A DNA stretch of 64,000 nt, taken from Dyadobacter tibetensis Y620-1 (GTDB lineage: Bacteria > Bacteroidota > Bacteroidia > Cytophagales > Spirosomataceae). This document shows, piece by piece, positions 1 through 8,235 of this stretch (within the stretch, counting starts at the first letter, position 1; every line of letters starts with the position of its first letter). The notes beneath the pieces are model-generated. The model saw only the letters and a list, made by a program, of their open reading frames with translations, did no database searches and had not been told where the DNA came from. Location: positions 310,001 through 374,000 of the forward strand of contig NZ_AZQN01000002.1 of assembly GCF_000566685.1 (NCBI RefSeq), in the 5' to 3' direction. The translations under genes were made by a program, and so were the position numbers.

Positions 1-59
1 AGGCCTTGCATTTGGGCCAAATGCTAAGCATGAAGAGGTTTGTATAAAGGCCTATCACC

Positions 60-100
60 AAAAAAGAGTCAGTGAAGCATAATAGCCTGCTACTGACTCT
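60..100 (-). terminator. Rho-independent terminator of the DUF6807 gene
   Basis: The arms at 65-73 and 92-100 are perfect 9-base complements. Read on the minus strand the stem is followed by a run of T (plus-strand A run from 60). It lies just past the stop codon at 127 and closes the minus-strand gene group. Positions 1-59 show no gene. Confidence 0.8.
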
Positions 101-126
101 TCTGGAGGTATTAAATATTACTTGTA

Positions 127-1173
127 TTACTTGGTCTTTGCAAATTTGGCTGCTTCTGAGTTTAGCGCTTCGTCGGAAAGGTGCTCTGAGGCAACTACCA
201 TTCTGTATCTAAAGGTAGTAGACTGACCGTTCTTTAAGGAATAATTCAACGTTTCTTTACCACCACTTAACTGCTTTTGGCCCAATGGGTTGATGGCAAA
301 CAAACCATACCCCCGCGCATGAAAATAGGCTGGATAGCCCACATTTTTAGGGTGATCGATGATTGCGACACTGATTTTTTCATCCTTAATTTTTCCGGTC
401 AGATTGCACCATACCGCCCTTTTACCCCAAACTTCTTCTCCTTCCACACCCTCACTATTGCGATAGTTACCCGTAATACCTTCGTTGTTTAAACTGGGCA
501 CCTTGGTGGCGATACCGGATGCGTCGGTAAATATTTCAGGCTTGGTCGAAGGCAGTTCCAATTCTCTGGCTACTCGAATAGCAAACATCCCGTCTTTGAT
601 ATCAGGCAGCGCTACGTCTCCATTTACGGCTGTTAGCTTGGTGGACCTATCCATTATCCGTTGATTTCCAGATCCACTGAAGGTATAGGTAGACACCTCC
701 TGGAGGGTCAACTTGCCATCTTTATCTACCCAGTCGGCAGTAACTACCAACTCCCCTTTTCCTTTTCCGGCTTTCATAGATTTGATACCGGTATGCCTTA
801 TGGTTCCATAAGCTCTTTTGGCATGGTCTACGGCATCGGAGTTATTCCAGTAATCATTGCCGTTGACGTCCTCATAATTAAGCCAAACGCCAACATGGTG
901 TGGATGGTCAACACGTTCACCAGGACGAGGATCCAATGGCCAGCCCCTGGTTACTATGGTACCCTGCGGACTGTAAACTGGATACAAAACGGCCTTCTTT
1001 AATACCTCTTCTCCAGGATAGAAGTAATTGGTAAAGAGCTTCCCATCTACCAGTACTTCAACTTTTTTTTCACTGTCCTTCTTATTGAATTCCACTTTTT
1101 GCGCCATGGCAGCACTGGTGCTCAGCAGCATAGCCAGAGAGGCAGCTACTGTATTTTTTGATACTATATTCAC
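127..1173 (-). CDS. DUF6807 (PmoA-family) secreted protein
   Basis: The protein has an export signal followed by a single DUF6807/PmoA-type domain (about residues 40-340), with recognisable stretches such as DHPHHVGVWLNYEDVNG and FHARGYGLFAINPLG. The family is all-beta and its activity is not established; it is common in carbohydrate loci. The frame is open up to a TTG at 1233, but no ATG exists before the signal-peptide core. I choose the GTG at 1173, which gives a compact signal ending in SAAMAQ; TTG 1233 remains possible. It is last in a minus-strand series after the Gfo/Idh and DUF1080 genes (50-nt and 45-nt gaps) and ends at a strong terminator. A role in periplasmic sugar processing is inferred from neighbours only. 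Confidence 0.8.
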   Translation of the reverse strand: MNIVSKNTVAASLAMLLSTSAAMAQKVEFNKKDSEKKVEVLVDGKLFTNYFYPGEEVLKKAVLYPVYSPQGTIVTRGWPLDPRPGERVDHPHHVGVWLNYEDVNGNDYWNNSDAVDHAKRAYGTIRHTGIKSMKAGKGKGELVVTADWVDKDGKLTLQEVSTYTFSGSGNQRIMDRSTKLTAVNGDVALPDIKDGMFAIRVARELELPSTKPEIFTDASGIATKVPSLNNEGITGNYRNSEGVEGEEVWGKRAVWCNLTGKIKDEKISVAIIDHPKNVGYPAYFHARGYGLFAINPLGQKQLSGGKETLNYSLKNGQSTTFRYRMVVASEHLSDEALNSEAAKFAKTK

Positions 1174-1283
1174 GACAAAGAAATTTATGATAAGAAAATT
1201 GGGGATCTGCAGCCTCCGAGACAAGGACGGCAAGTACCCTTGAGTCAGTACTTGCCGTCATGTCTGTGGCGCTCAGGAAATGC

Positions 1284-2624
1284 TTAGCTGGCAATAATTT
1301 CCTTTTTCTTTGGATCCCAGGTAACCTTTTTCCCTGTATGTAGGGCTGTAGTAGCCATTATATTCGCCACAGAATGGTTGAAACCTACCCGCGCCGGGGC
1401 ATTGGTTTCTTTTCTGCTTCGGATACACTCCATCCAGTTTTGCATATGCAATGACGTCATCGGATCGGAACCAGTGTTGGCATCCGTTTCAATTTTTGCG
1501 GCTGCAGAAAGAGACATTTTAGGCAGTAGGTTTTCTTTCATTCCCATAGCCTGGGCCTCCCTGGATCTTAATCCCCCCTCAGGAGTAATTTCATTGGTAT
1601 CCAGATTGATCATACCGGCATTGGAGTAGTAATACTCCTTAACTCCTCCCGCAGAATTATTAAATCGTGAAGAGTAAATTACCTGGAAGCCCTTGTCTTT
1701 CTGGTCGAAGGGACCATAATCGAATGCAGCAGAAAAGGTGTCGGCATTGGTACGACCATCTTTCCAGGTATAAACGCCTCCATTGGCCACTACACTTCTT
1801 GGAGCATCCAGTCCAGAGAACCAGTGAACCGTATCAATCTGGTGGGCCATCCACTGTCCGGGAATTCCGGAAGAATAAGGATAGAAAAGACGATACTCCA
1901 GATAATACCGAGGGTTCCACGCTACCTTTGGACGGTTCATCAGGAAACGATCCCAGTCAGTATCTTCCTGACGTATCTGGGAAACGAGCTCAGGACGTCT
2001 CCAGCGTCCGGGTTGGTTTACATTCCAGGTCATCTCCACAGTGGTAATATCGCCAAACTTACCCGAGTTAATAAATTCGTTGGCAGCATGGTAATTAGGT
2101 GCACTCCGGCGCTGCGACCCTACCTGTACGATTTGCTTGGAGGCTTCCACCGCTTTGATCGCCGCCTTACCATCTGCTAGTGATTCGGCGAAGGGTTTTT
2201 CCACATATACATCTCGTCCCGACTTCACGGCCTCAGCGCACATCAGGGCATGTTGAAAGTCGGCAGTGCTGATAATGACAGCATCCACATCCTTACGACC
2301 TAGCAATTCGTCATTATTTTTTGCCTGAACAAAGTCTTTGGACGCATAGCTCTTATCCTTCATATATTGGGCTGCTTCATTGCGGCGGCGGCTCCAAATG
2401 TCAGAAACTCCCATAAACTCAAAGTTCATTTTCTTGGCATGGTCTCCAAAACTGGGTGCCAAGGAGCTTTTGAAACGATCGGAAAATCCGATAATCCCTA
2501 CTCTTACCCGATCATTGGCACCGAGTATGCGACGATAACTGGATGCACTAAATGCGTTGGATCCAAGCGCTACCCCAGCCGTTGCCAAGGCAGCACTCTT
2601 TATAAAATCTCTTCTGTTGGACAT
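1284..2624 (-). CDS. Gfo/Idh/MocA-family oxidoreductase, Tat-exported
   Basis: NAD(P)-dependent sugar oxidoreductase of the Gfo/Idh/MocA family, 446 aa. A twin-arginine signal (NRRDFIK, then a hydrophobic stretch to about residue 28) implies folded export with bound cofactor. The Rossmann domain covers about residues 38-170 and holds the family EKP motif at E142-K143-P144, whose lysine is normally catalytic. The C-terminal alpha/beta domain runs from about 175 to 440 and includes the histidine-rich QWMAHQIDTVHWF stretch typical of the active site. The glycine-rich loop reads GIIGFSDRF rather than the usual GxGxxG. It lies between a DUF1080 gene and a DUF6807 gene on the same strand, which suggests C3 oxidation of a sugar feeding keto-sugar cleavage (inference). 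Confidence 0.9.
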   Translation of the reverse strand: MSNRRDFIKSAALATAGVALGSNAFSASSYRRILGANDRVRVGIIGFSDRFKSSLAPSFGDHAKKMNFEFMGVSDIWSRRRNEAAQYMKDKSYASKDFVQAKNNDELLGRKDVDAVIISTADFQHALMCAEAVKSGRDVYVEKPFAESLADGKAAIKAVEASKQIVQVGSQRRSAPNYHAANEFINSGKFGDITTVEMTWNVNQPGRWRRPELVSQIRQEDTDWDRFLMNRPKVAWNPRYYLEYRLFYPYSSGIPGQWMAHQIDTVHWFSGLDAPRSVVANGGVYTWKDGRTNADTFSAAFDYGPFDQKDKGFQVIYSSRFNNSAGGVKEYYYSNAGMINLDTNEITPEGGLRSREAQAMGMKENLLPKMSLSAAAKIETDANTGSDPMTSLHMQNWMECIRSRKETNAPARVGFNHSVANIMATTALHTGKKVTWDPKKKEIIAS

Positions 2625-2669
2625 AATTCAAATTATTTATTAAAAAACAGTAGTATTAACGGTTAGTTC

Positions 2670-4040
2670 TTATTTACTCTCTTTCACTTTCAAGCTCCTA
2701 AAATGAACCAGATCATGGTGATCCTGCAAAACGAGGTACCCACTTTTTTCCAGGCCAAACCCATCATATTTCGCATATTTCGAACGGGCGATCAATGCCT
2801 TATAAATAGCCGAACCACGCTCATATTCTACCACTCTCTGACCATTCAAAAAATGCTGAACAGTACCGTCGGCCATGGCCACAATACGACCTTTATTCCA
2901 CTCGCCTATTTTGTGAACAGAATTTTTAGGCTTTTCTGCAGGTATCAAATCATAAAGAGATGCCAGCGTTCTATTGCCCACTGCTCCCATCTTCGCATCC
3001 GGGTGTTTGTCATCGTCCAGAACCTGATATTCCAGACTAAGTGCACCATGGGTTTCGGGGTTGGTGGCCTCAGGCACGAAGTACTTAACACCACTATTGG
3101 CCCCTTCGGTTAACTTAAACTCGAATTGGAATTCAAACACAGGACCGAATTTGGACTTTGTGGCCAAATCATTAGTTTTATCTCCCTGCCCTTGCTTCAT
3201 TATTGTTATGGTGCCGTCTTCAACTTTCCATCGTGATGCAGGGATGTTCTGGCTATTAAATCCAGTCCAATGATCCATGGTCTTCCCATCGAAGAGTGAA
3301 GACCAGCCTAAATTTCTTTCGGCAACAGAAAGATTATTGGCCAAAAAGTTCTCAATTCGGATGTTGGATGGAGCTGTGGGCTTAAGATCCGCAGTTTTAA
3401 TACGAATATTCTTCCATTTTACCTGAGTACCTTCCCGATCCTTATCCTGCCCGATGCCATGAACCTGGAGACAAATAAAGCCTTTTAAGGTGAGGTCGTC
3501 GATAATATGTGCTACAGGAATCCCATTAACGAAAGTACGAATATCGGGGCCAATCGCCTCAATACGGTAGTGGTTCCACTGACCTTTCTTAAAAGCCTTT
3601 TTACCCTCCGGATTTAAGTCCCCTGGATACAACCACCCTCTCCTGGCTTCGTCGTATATTCCCCCAGCCCAGCCACGGTCCGAAGGGTCAATCTCCATTT
3701 GATAGCCATGCACACGACCATCATTATAGTCGGGTTTGGATAAACTTCTGAATTGTATACCAGAATTAAGTTTGTTATCGACCATTAATTCACATTCGAA
3801 TATAAAGTCCCCATAATCCTTTTCTGTCGTAAGAAAAGAATTAGGAGTACCCGTTACCGAAGTCCCCACAATCACTCCATTCACTACCTCATATTTGGCC
3901 TTACCATTGAGCTGTTTCCACCCCGTAAGATCCTTCCCATTGAATAACGACTGCCATCCTTTTTCTGTCTTTTGTGCCAACAGCATTCCTGGCACGCCCA
4001 AACAAAGGATCAATGACAAGGCAAAATGTTTCATTTTCAT
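2670..4040 (-). CDS. Two-domain DUF1080 protein (3-keto-disaccharide hydrolase family)
   Basis: Secreted 456-aa protein with a signal peptide ending near residue 22 (GMLLAQ) and two consecutive DUF1080 domains, about 26-215 and 243-453. Both begin with the same kind of phrase (WQSLFNGKDLTGWKQLNG; WSSLFDGKTMDHWTGFN), and both carry the NSGIQFR / NSGVKYF hallmark followed by a YQxE/YQVLDD strand. Members of this family (PF06439) cleave 3-keto-glycosides, a lyase/hydratase chemistry that follows oxidation by Gfo/Idh-type enzymes. Most family members have one domain of 200-300 aa, so the duplication is notable. It starts at ATG 4040; an in-frame ATG two codons later is also possible. Its neighbour is the Tat-exported oxidoreductase 45 nt downstream. 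Confidence 0.9.
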   Translation of the reverse strand: MKMKHFALSLILCLGVPGMLLAQKTEKGWQSLFNGKDLTGWKQLNGKAKYEVVNGVIVGTSVTGTPNSFLTTEKDYGDFIFECELMVDNKLNSGIQFRSLSKPDYNDGRVHGYQMEIDPSDRGWAGGIYDEARRGWLYPGDLNPEGKKAFKKGQWNHYRIEAIGPDIRTFVNGIPVAHIIDDLTLKGFICLQVHGIGQDKDREGTQVKWKNIRIKTADLKPTAPSNIRIENFLANNLSVAERNLGWSSLFDGKTMDHWTGFNSQNIPASRWKVEDGTITIMKQGQGDKTNDLATKSKFGPVFEFQFEFKLTEGANSGVKYFVPEATNPETHGALSLEYQVLDDDKHPDAKMGAVGNRTLASLYDLIPAEKPKNSVHKIGEWNKGRIVAMADGTVQHFLNGQRVVEYERGSAIYKALIARSKYAKYDGFGLEKSGYLVLQDHHDLVHFRSLKVKESK

Positions 4041-4402
4041 TCCCGGTATTTGTTATAATTTTGGTATTTATTAAGTTTTCAGACTCTGTCTATATCCATA
4101 TAACGACATCTCTGATGGTATACCCTTACAGGCTGGAATAGGACTAAGATAATTTTTATATTAATTAAAGTAACCGTGGAATCATTTTATACGACAATTT
4201 AACCTAAAATGATTTACAATTGATCTGAATCTATTATCCGCCCTGGCTGCTGAGATTGTTTTCAATACGTGACACCCTTGTCTCTAGTCAGATTATTGCG
4301 ATGTTCAATCGATTGCATATCAATAAAGACCTTAACTGCCTACTTGTCTAGATTTCTGTCTATTACACCAGGGCTAGATATTTAATTTAACCGATCCCTA
4401 GC
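4041..4402. other. Intergenic region with no gene seen
   Basis: This AT-rich spacer separates the esterase gene (stop at 4403) from the DUF1080 gene. I see no convincing open frame, no strong hairpin with a T run and no exact TAnnTTTG box. It presumably holds the promoter of the DUF1080-Gfo/Idh-DUF6807 group, but I cannot point to it. Confidence 0.5.
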
Positions 4403-6364
4403 TCATTTTTTATCGTCTTTAATTTCGAAGGGACTGACAGGCAACTCATTCTTCCCATAAAAGTTAACGTTTTCAGGATTATTCGACCAGGCATAACGAA
4501 GTACGGTAGGCTTGGTAATTTCTGCTGACCAAACACGTACCTTATTTCCTTTGATTACTGCCTTCGCGGCAACGAAGTCGATACCATTGCTGGAGAGTTC
4601 AAAATATTTAATCTCCTTGCCTGAAGTTACCTGAATACCCTCTGGGGCAAGTCTAAACCATATATCCACATATTTTTTTGTAAAATTGTATTTTCCAGGA
4701 ACCGGGCTCCTGGATCCTGGTCGGTGATACGCCACTACCTCAGCTACTTCTTCCAAGCGCTCCCCTACCGCTTTCTTATTTTCGGGATGGATATCGTTCC
4801 ATTCTCCAAGGTCAATGGAAACAACCATACCTGTATTTGGCACAGACAAAGTATTAAGCTGCGCTTGACGTAGTTCAGCCCATTTACTCTCAACCGGCTC
4901 TGGAGATGGTTCCATATAATTGGCCAATTGAACATAAAGAAATGGAAAATCTCCTGTCCCCCATTTCGCCCTCCAGTCTGCTATAAGAGCCGGGAAACGC
5001 TGGTAATATAATTGTGGCTGTGCAGTATTGGACTCACCCTGAAACCACAAAACTCCTTTGATTCTATAATTCAGTAATGGAGACACCATGGCATTATAAA
5101 GACCACCGGGCTTCCAACGTACAAAGGTTGGCCCCTCCAATGGTAACATTTTGGCGCCCAACTTAAATTTCCAATTACCTTTCAGATCGATGGTATCTCC
5201 CGGAGTCGCCAGGAAATAGGGTTTGTCCTTAATGAATCCACCTTTACCCTGCTGATTTATTACACGTACTGTAATGGTATTCGCCCCCGTTTTGAGCAGA
5301 TGTGCTGGAACTACAAATTTGCTCGGAGGATATTGATAGCCAATGCCACCGACAAAAACACCATTCACATATACTTCATTCTGATCTACCATCCTACCCA
5401 GCCATAGTTTAGCCGACTGGCCAAGCATGGCTTCAGTAACCATAACTGTCTTGCGAAACCAAACAGCTCCTTGAATCTCACCCAGCCCCTGATTGGCCCA
5501 ATAATCCGGCATAGTCATCTCTTTCCACCTGGAATCGTCCACATCGTTTCTGTACCATTCAGCACCTGCTATTTGTCCCAAATCGGTATTTCGCAGATTT
5601 TCAAACCAGGCGTCTCTGCGAATATTATCAGCCCTTTCTATTTGCTGAATATGTGTCGAATCTTTAAAAGCATGCATCTCGCTAAGAGCGTCTGGGAATG
5701 CGGTCAGCGCCTCCTCGCTCATCCAGGCCTCCACGGGCGATCCACCCATTGCGGCATTAATAATACCTACAGGGATTTTATTTTTTCGATAGAATTCCTT
5801 TGCAAAAAAATAAGCAACACCGGAAAATTCGAATATATTTTTGGAATTGACTGGCTTCCATTCACCTTCCGAAAGGTCCTGTCTTGGATTGTTAAAATCA
5901 TATTGATCGGGCACTAAAAATTGACGAATCATAGGGTTTTCCGAGTCACTTATCTCCTTGGGAAAGCGGTCCTGAAGTCTTTCCATGGTTAGCTCCATAT
6001 TGGACTGCCCCGAGCAAAGCCATACCTCTCCGAAAAGAATATTATTAAGCTTAATCTGATTGGATCCGATAAAAGTCATAGTGAAGGGACCTCCCGCCTC
6101 TTGGGCAGGGAGCATCATCGACCACATCCCTGTTTCGTTTGCTGTGACCTTGTATTGCCCCCCTTTAAAGTCAAGCGCTACCTCCTCCCCGGAAGAAGCC
6201 CAGCCCCATATTTTCAATGGGACTCCCTGCTGCATAATCGCTCCATCACTAATTAGTCGGGGAAGGCGAATTCTGGCTTGACAAATATGGTTTGACAAAA
6301 AAACCAGAACCAATAGGAACACCCACGGCTTGGGCAATCTACTGATGTATTTCTCTAATCTCAT
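4403..6364 (-). CDS. Sialate O-acetylesterase-type SGNH esterase
   Basis: 653-aa secreted esterase of the SASA/SIAE class. After an N-terminal signal (to about residue 30) and a small beta domain (35-108), the nucleophile motif GQSNMEL places the catalytic serine at S121. A jelly-roll sugar-binding domain (about 255-390, with DSRWKEMTMPDYW and VDQNEVYVNG) is inserted into the esterase fold, as is usual in this family. The catalytic fold resumes with VLWFQGESNT and ends with the DIHPENK block that supplies the Asp/His pair. Known members remove acetyl groups from sialic acids or other acetylated sugars; the substrate here is unknown. It sits between SusC/SusD and the DUF1080 group, so de-acetylation of the imported glycan is a reasonable inference. 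Confidence 0.88.
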   Translation of the reverse strand: MRLEKYISRLPKPWVFLLVLVFLSNHICQARIRLPRLISDGAIMQQGVPLKIWGWASSGEEVALDFKGGQYKVTANETGMWSMMLPAQEAGGPFTMTFIGSNQIKLNNILFGEVWLCSGQSNMELTMERLQDRFPKEISDSENPMIRQFLVPDQYDFNNPRQDLSEGEWKPVNSKNIFEFSGVAYFFAKEFYRKNKIPVGIINAAMGGSPVEAWMSEEALTAFPDALSEMHAFKDSTHIQQIERADNIRRDAWFENLRNTDLGQIAGAEWYRNDVDDSRWKEMTMPDYWANQGLGEIQGAVWFRKTVMVTEAMLGQSAKLWLGRMVDQNEVYVNGVFVGGIGYQYPPSKFVVPAHLLKTGANTITVRVINQQGKGGFIKDKPYFLATPGDTIDLKGNWKFKLGAKMLPLEGPTFVRWKPGGLYNAMVSPLLNYRIKGVLWFQGESNTAQPQLYYQRFPALIADWRAKWGTGDFPFLYVQLANYMEPSPEPVESKWAELRQAQLNTLSVPNTGMVVSIDLGEWNDIHPENKKAVGERLEEVAEVVAYHRPGSRSPVPGKYNFTKKYVDIWFRLAPEGIQVTSGKEIKYFELSSNGIDFVAAKAVIKGNKVRVWSAEITKPTVLRYAWSNNPENVNFYGKNELPVSPFEIKDDKK

Positions 6365-6463
6365 GATAATTTCATTGCTTGGTAACGTTCAAATTGAATA
6401 CATTCAGTTGTTTTCATTACAGAACATTACAGTCCTTGCCTTGTTAAACTGTTGATTGAGAAG

Positions 6464-6506
6464 CCAAAAAAGGCCGGGGAGACCATTGCTATGGTTCCCC
6501 GGCCTT
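6464..6506 (-). terminator. Rho-independent terminator of the susCD operon
   Basis: The arms at 6470-6480 and 6496-6506 are perfect 11-base complements, and a further 5 bp pair inside after one bulged G. On the minus strand the stem is followed by TTTTTT. It lies 21 nt beyond the SusD stop codon. Confidence 0.88.
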
Positions 6507-6526
6507 GCAAATTCAAATACTAAATG

Positions 6527-8203
6527 CTAATACCCAGTATTCTGTGGGAATGCACTTTGTCCACCTTCAACCCGGTCTATCTGGTTCTGAGGAATGGGAC
6601 GCAATACATGAAAGTCCTTGATATTGGGTGCCGCTTGTGGGTTATGCAATTTCACACGTTCCACCAATAATCCCCAACGTTTTAGATCAAACCAACGCTT
6701 TTGCTCACCCAGCAATTCGCGCTCACGTTCTTTCATCAAAAACTCCATATTAAAGTCCGCAGCTTTCACTTCCATTTCAGCAGCCTTGCCAGCCCATGCG
6801 GCACGACGTCTTACAATATTTACATTAGCTAAAGCTTCAGCAGTTTTTCCTTGCTTAAGCTGTGCTTCTGCCAATACTAGATAGGTCTCTGCCAAACGAT
6901 ACACGATATAGTCGCGGGTACCTTCAAACTGAGTACGGTCATTACGTGCACCATCCAAATGCTTGCGCAGGGCAGGGAAAACACGCTCTGAATAGGCACT
7001 TGGAACCAATACCTGATAGGGTTTTTTAGCACGTTCTGCTACCGGCATTTCGTAACCTGGATCGTAGATTGCCGTATCGCCAACGGCAAAGGTTACCTCT
7101 GCCTTGGACTTATCAAAGGTGGTTGGATACTTTCCTGGCTTGTTGGAATAGTACACGTCTTTAAAAGTCTTATAATAGCGGCTGTCCACTTGGCGGTTTA
7201 CAAACACCTGATTTAGCGTAAACTCAGTAGGACGATATCGTTTGAAAGGACGGCCATTTACTACATCACGTTGCATTCCAGGCAGTACATCATATTCCAT
7301 CAGGAAAAAGACATGGGTGTTATTTCCGCCCCCGTTCGTAAGTGGATCGGCAGTGTATTGCACACTAAAAATAACTTCTTCATTTTTCTCATTCCCTTGC
7401 TTATGGACATCGGCAAAGTCAGCCAATAATTTGATGCCATAATTATTAATCACATTTTTGGCATAAGTTTCTGCTTTCACATAGTCATCGGCAGCCTTTG
7501 CTTCCGAAGTAGCTTTGGTCAGGTATACTATCGATAGCATATTTTCGGCCACGGCTTTAGTAATACGTCCATAGTCTGACGAACGCGCCTTATCTTCCAG
7601 ATCGGGAAGTGATTCTTCCAAATCCTTGATAATAGCAGCATACATTTCAGCGATAGAGGCCCTAGTAGCGACTTTTGTGGGAGCCAAAGTCTCTTTCAAA
7701 CGAAGATCTACCCCACCATAGGTTTGGGTTAATATAAAATAGAAATGCGCCCGGAGAGCCTTAGTTTCGGCTACTCTTTGCTTTTTAATGGCCTCCGTTA
7801 TGCCCGTTACATTAGGAGCCCGTTCAATTACCGCATTGGCCGTGTTGATCCCAATATAGAGCATATCCCAAACTTCCCGGGCATGAGCGGACCTGGCATC
7901 GAAACCACCATCATAAGTATTGATAAACTTATGGCTACCATCGGCTCCATTCTGATAGGTATCCGTTCCGAATATGGTAAAGTTATTACCTCTTTCGGTA
8001 CCATACCAGTCACGGAGGGTAGAATAAACGGCGTTTACTCCATCGTTGAAGCCCTTGGCCGTATTCATATAGTTATTGCCAATTCCTGACACAACCTCTT
8101 CGTCCAAAACGCTTACGCTACACGATTGGCCGAACATTAATACGGCACTTAGTATCCCTATTTTCAAAAACCGGTAACGGTTTTTTCTATAATTTATATT
8201 CAT
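6527..8203 (-). CDS. SusD/RagB-family nutrient-binding lipoprotein
   Basis: 558-aa outer-membrane lipoprotein that acts as the lid of the SusC transporter at 8236. The signal peptide ends in GQSC, so the lipidated cysteine is C28 from the ATG at 8203 (a TTG three codons earlier is in frame but less likely). The SusD-like N-terminal region (about 90-220) contains the EVWDMLYIGINTANAVIERA helix pair, and the C-terminal RagB/SusD domain contains ERERELLGEQKRWFDLKRWG and ends with HVLRPIPQNQI, all standard for the family. The gene follows SusC by 32 nt and precedes a strong terminator, so the pair is one transcript. The glycan bound cannot be read from sequence. Confidence 0.95.
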   Translation of the reverse strand: MNINYRKNRYRFLKIGILSAVLMFGQSCSVSVLDEEVVSGIGNNYMNTAKGFNDGVNAVYSTLRDWYGTERGNNFTIFGTDTYQNGADGSHKFINTYDGGFDARSAHAREVWDMLYIGINTANAVIERAPNVTGITEAIKKQRVAETKALRAHFYFILTQTYGGVDLRLKETLAPTKVATRASIAEMYAAIIKDLEESLPDLEDKARSSDYGRITKAVAENMLSIVYLTKATSEAKAADDYVKAETYAKNVINNYGIKLLADFADVHKQGNEKNEEVIFSVQYTADPLTNGGGNNTHVFFLMEYDVLPGMQRDVVNGRPFKRYRPTEFTLNQVFVNRQVDSRYYKTFKDVYYSNKPGKYPTTFDKSKAEVTFAVGDTAIYDPGYEMPVAERAKKPYQVLVPSAYSERVFPALRKHLDGARNDRTQFEGTRDYIVYRLAETYLVLAEAQLKQGKTAEALANVNIVRRRAAWAGKAAEMEVKAADFNMEFLMKERERELLGEQKRWFDLKRWGLLVERVKLHNPQAAPNIKDFHVLRPIPQNQIDRVEGGQSAFPQNTGY

Positions 8204-8235
8204 AATAATCAATATTTTCTAATGTCTCGAACTAC

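Noticed and set aside
4041..4402. Possible small gene or regulatory RNA between the esterase and DUF1080 genes.
   Set aside because: No open frame with a plausible start and no stable hairpin with a T run were seen.
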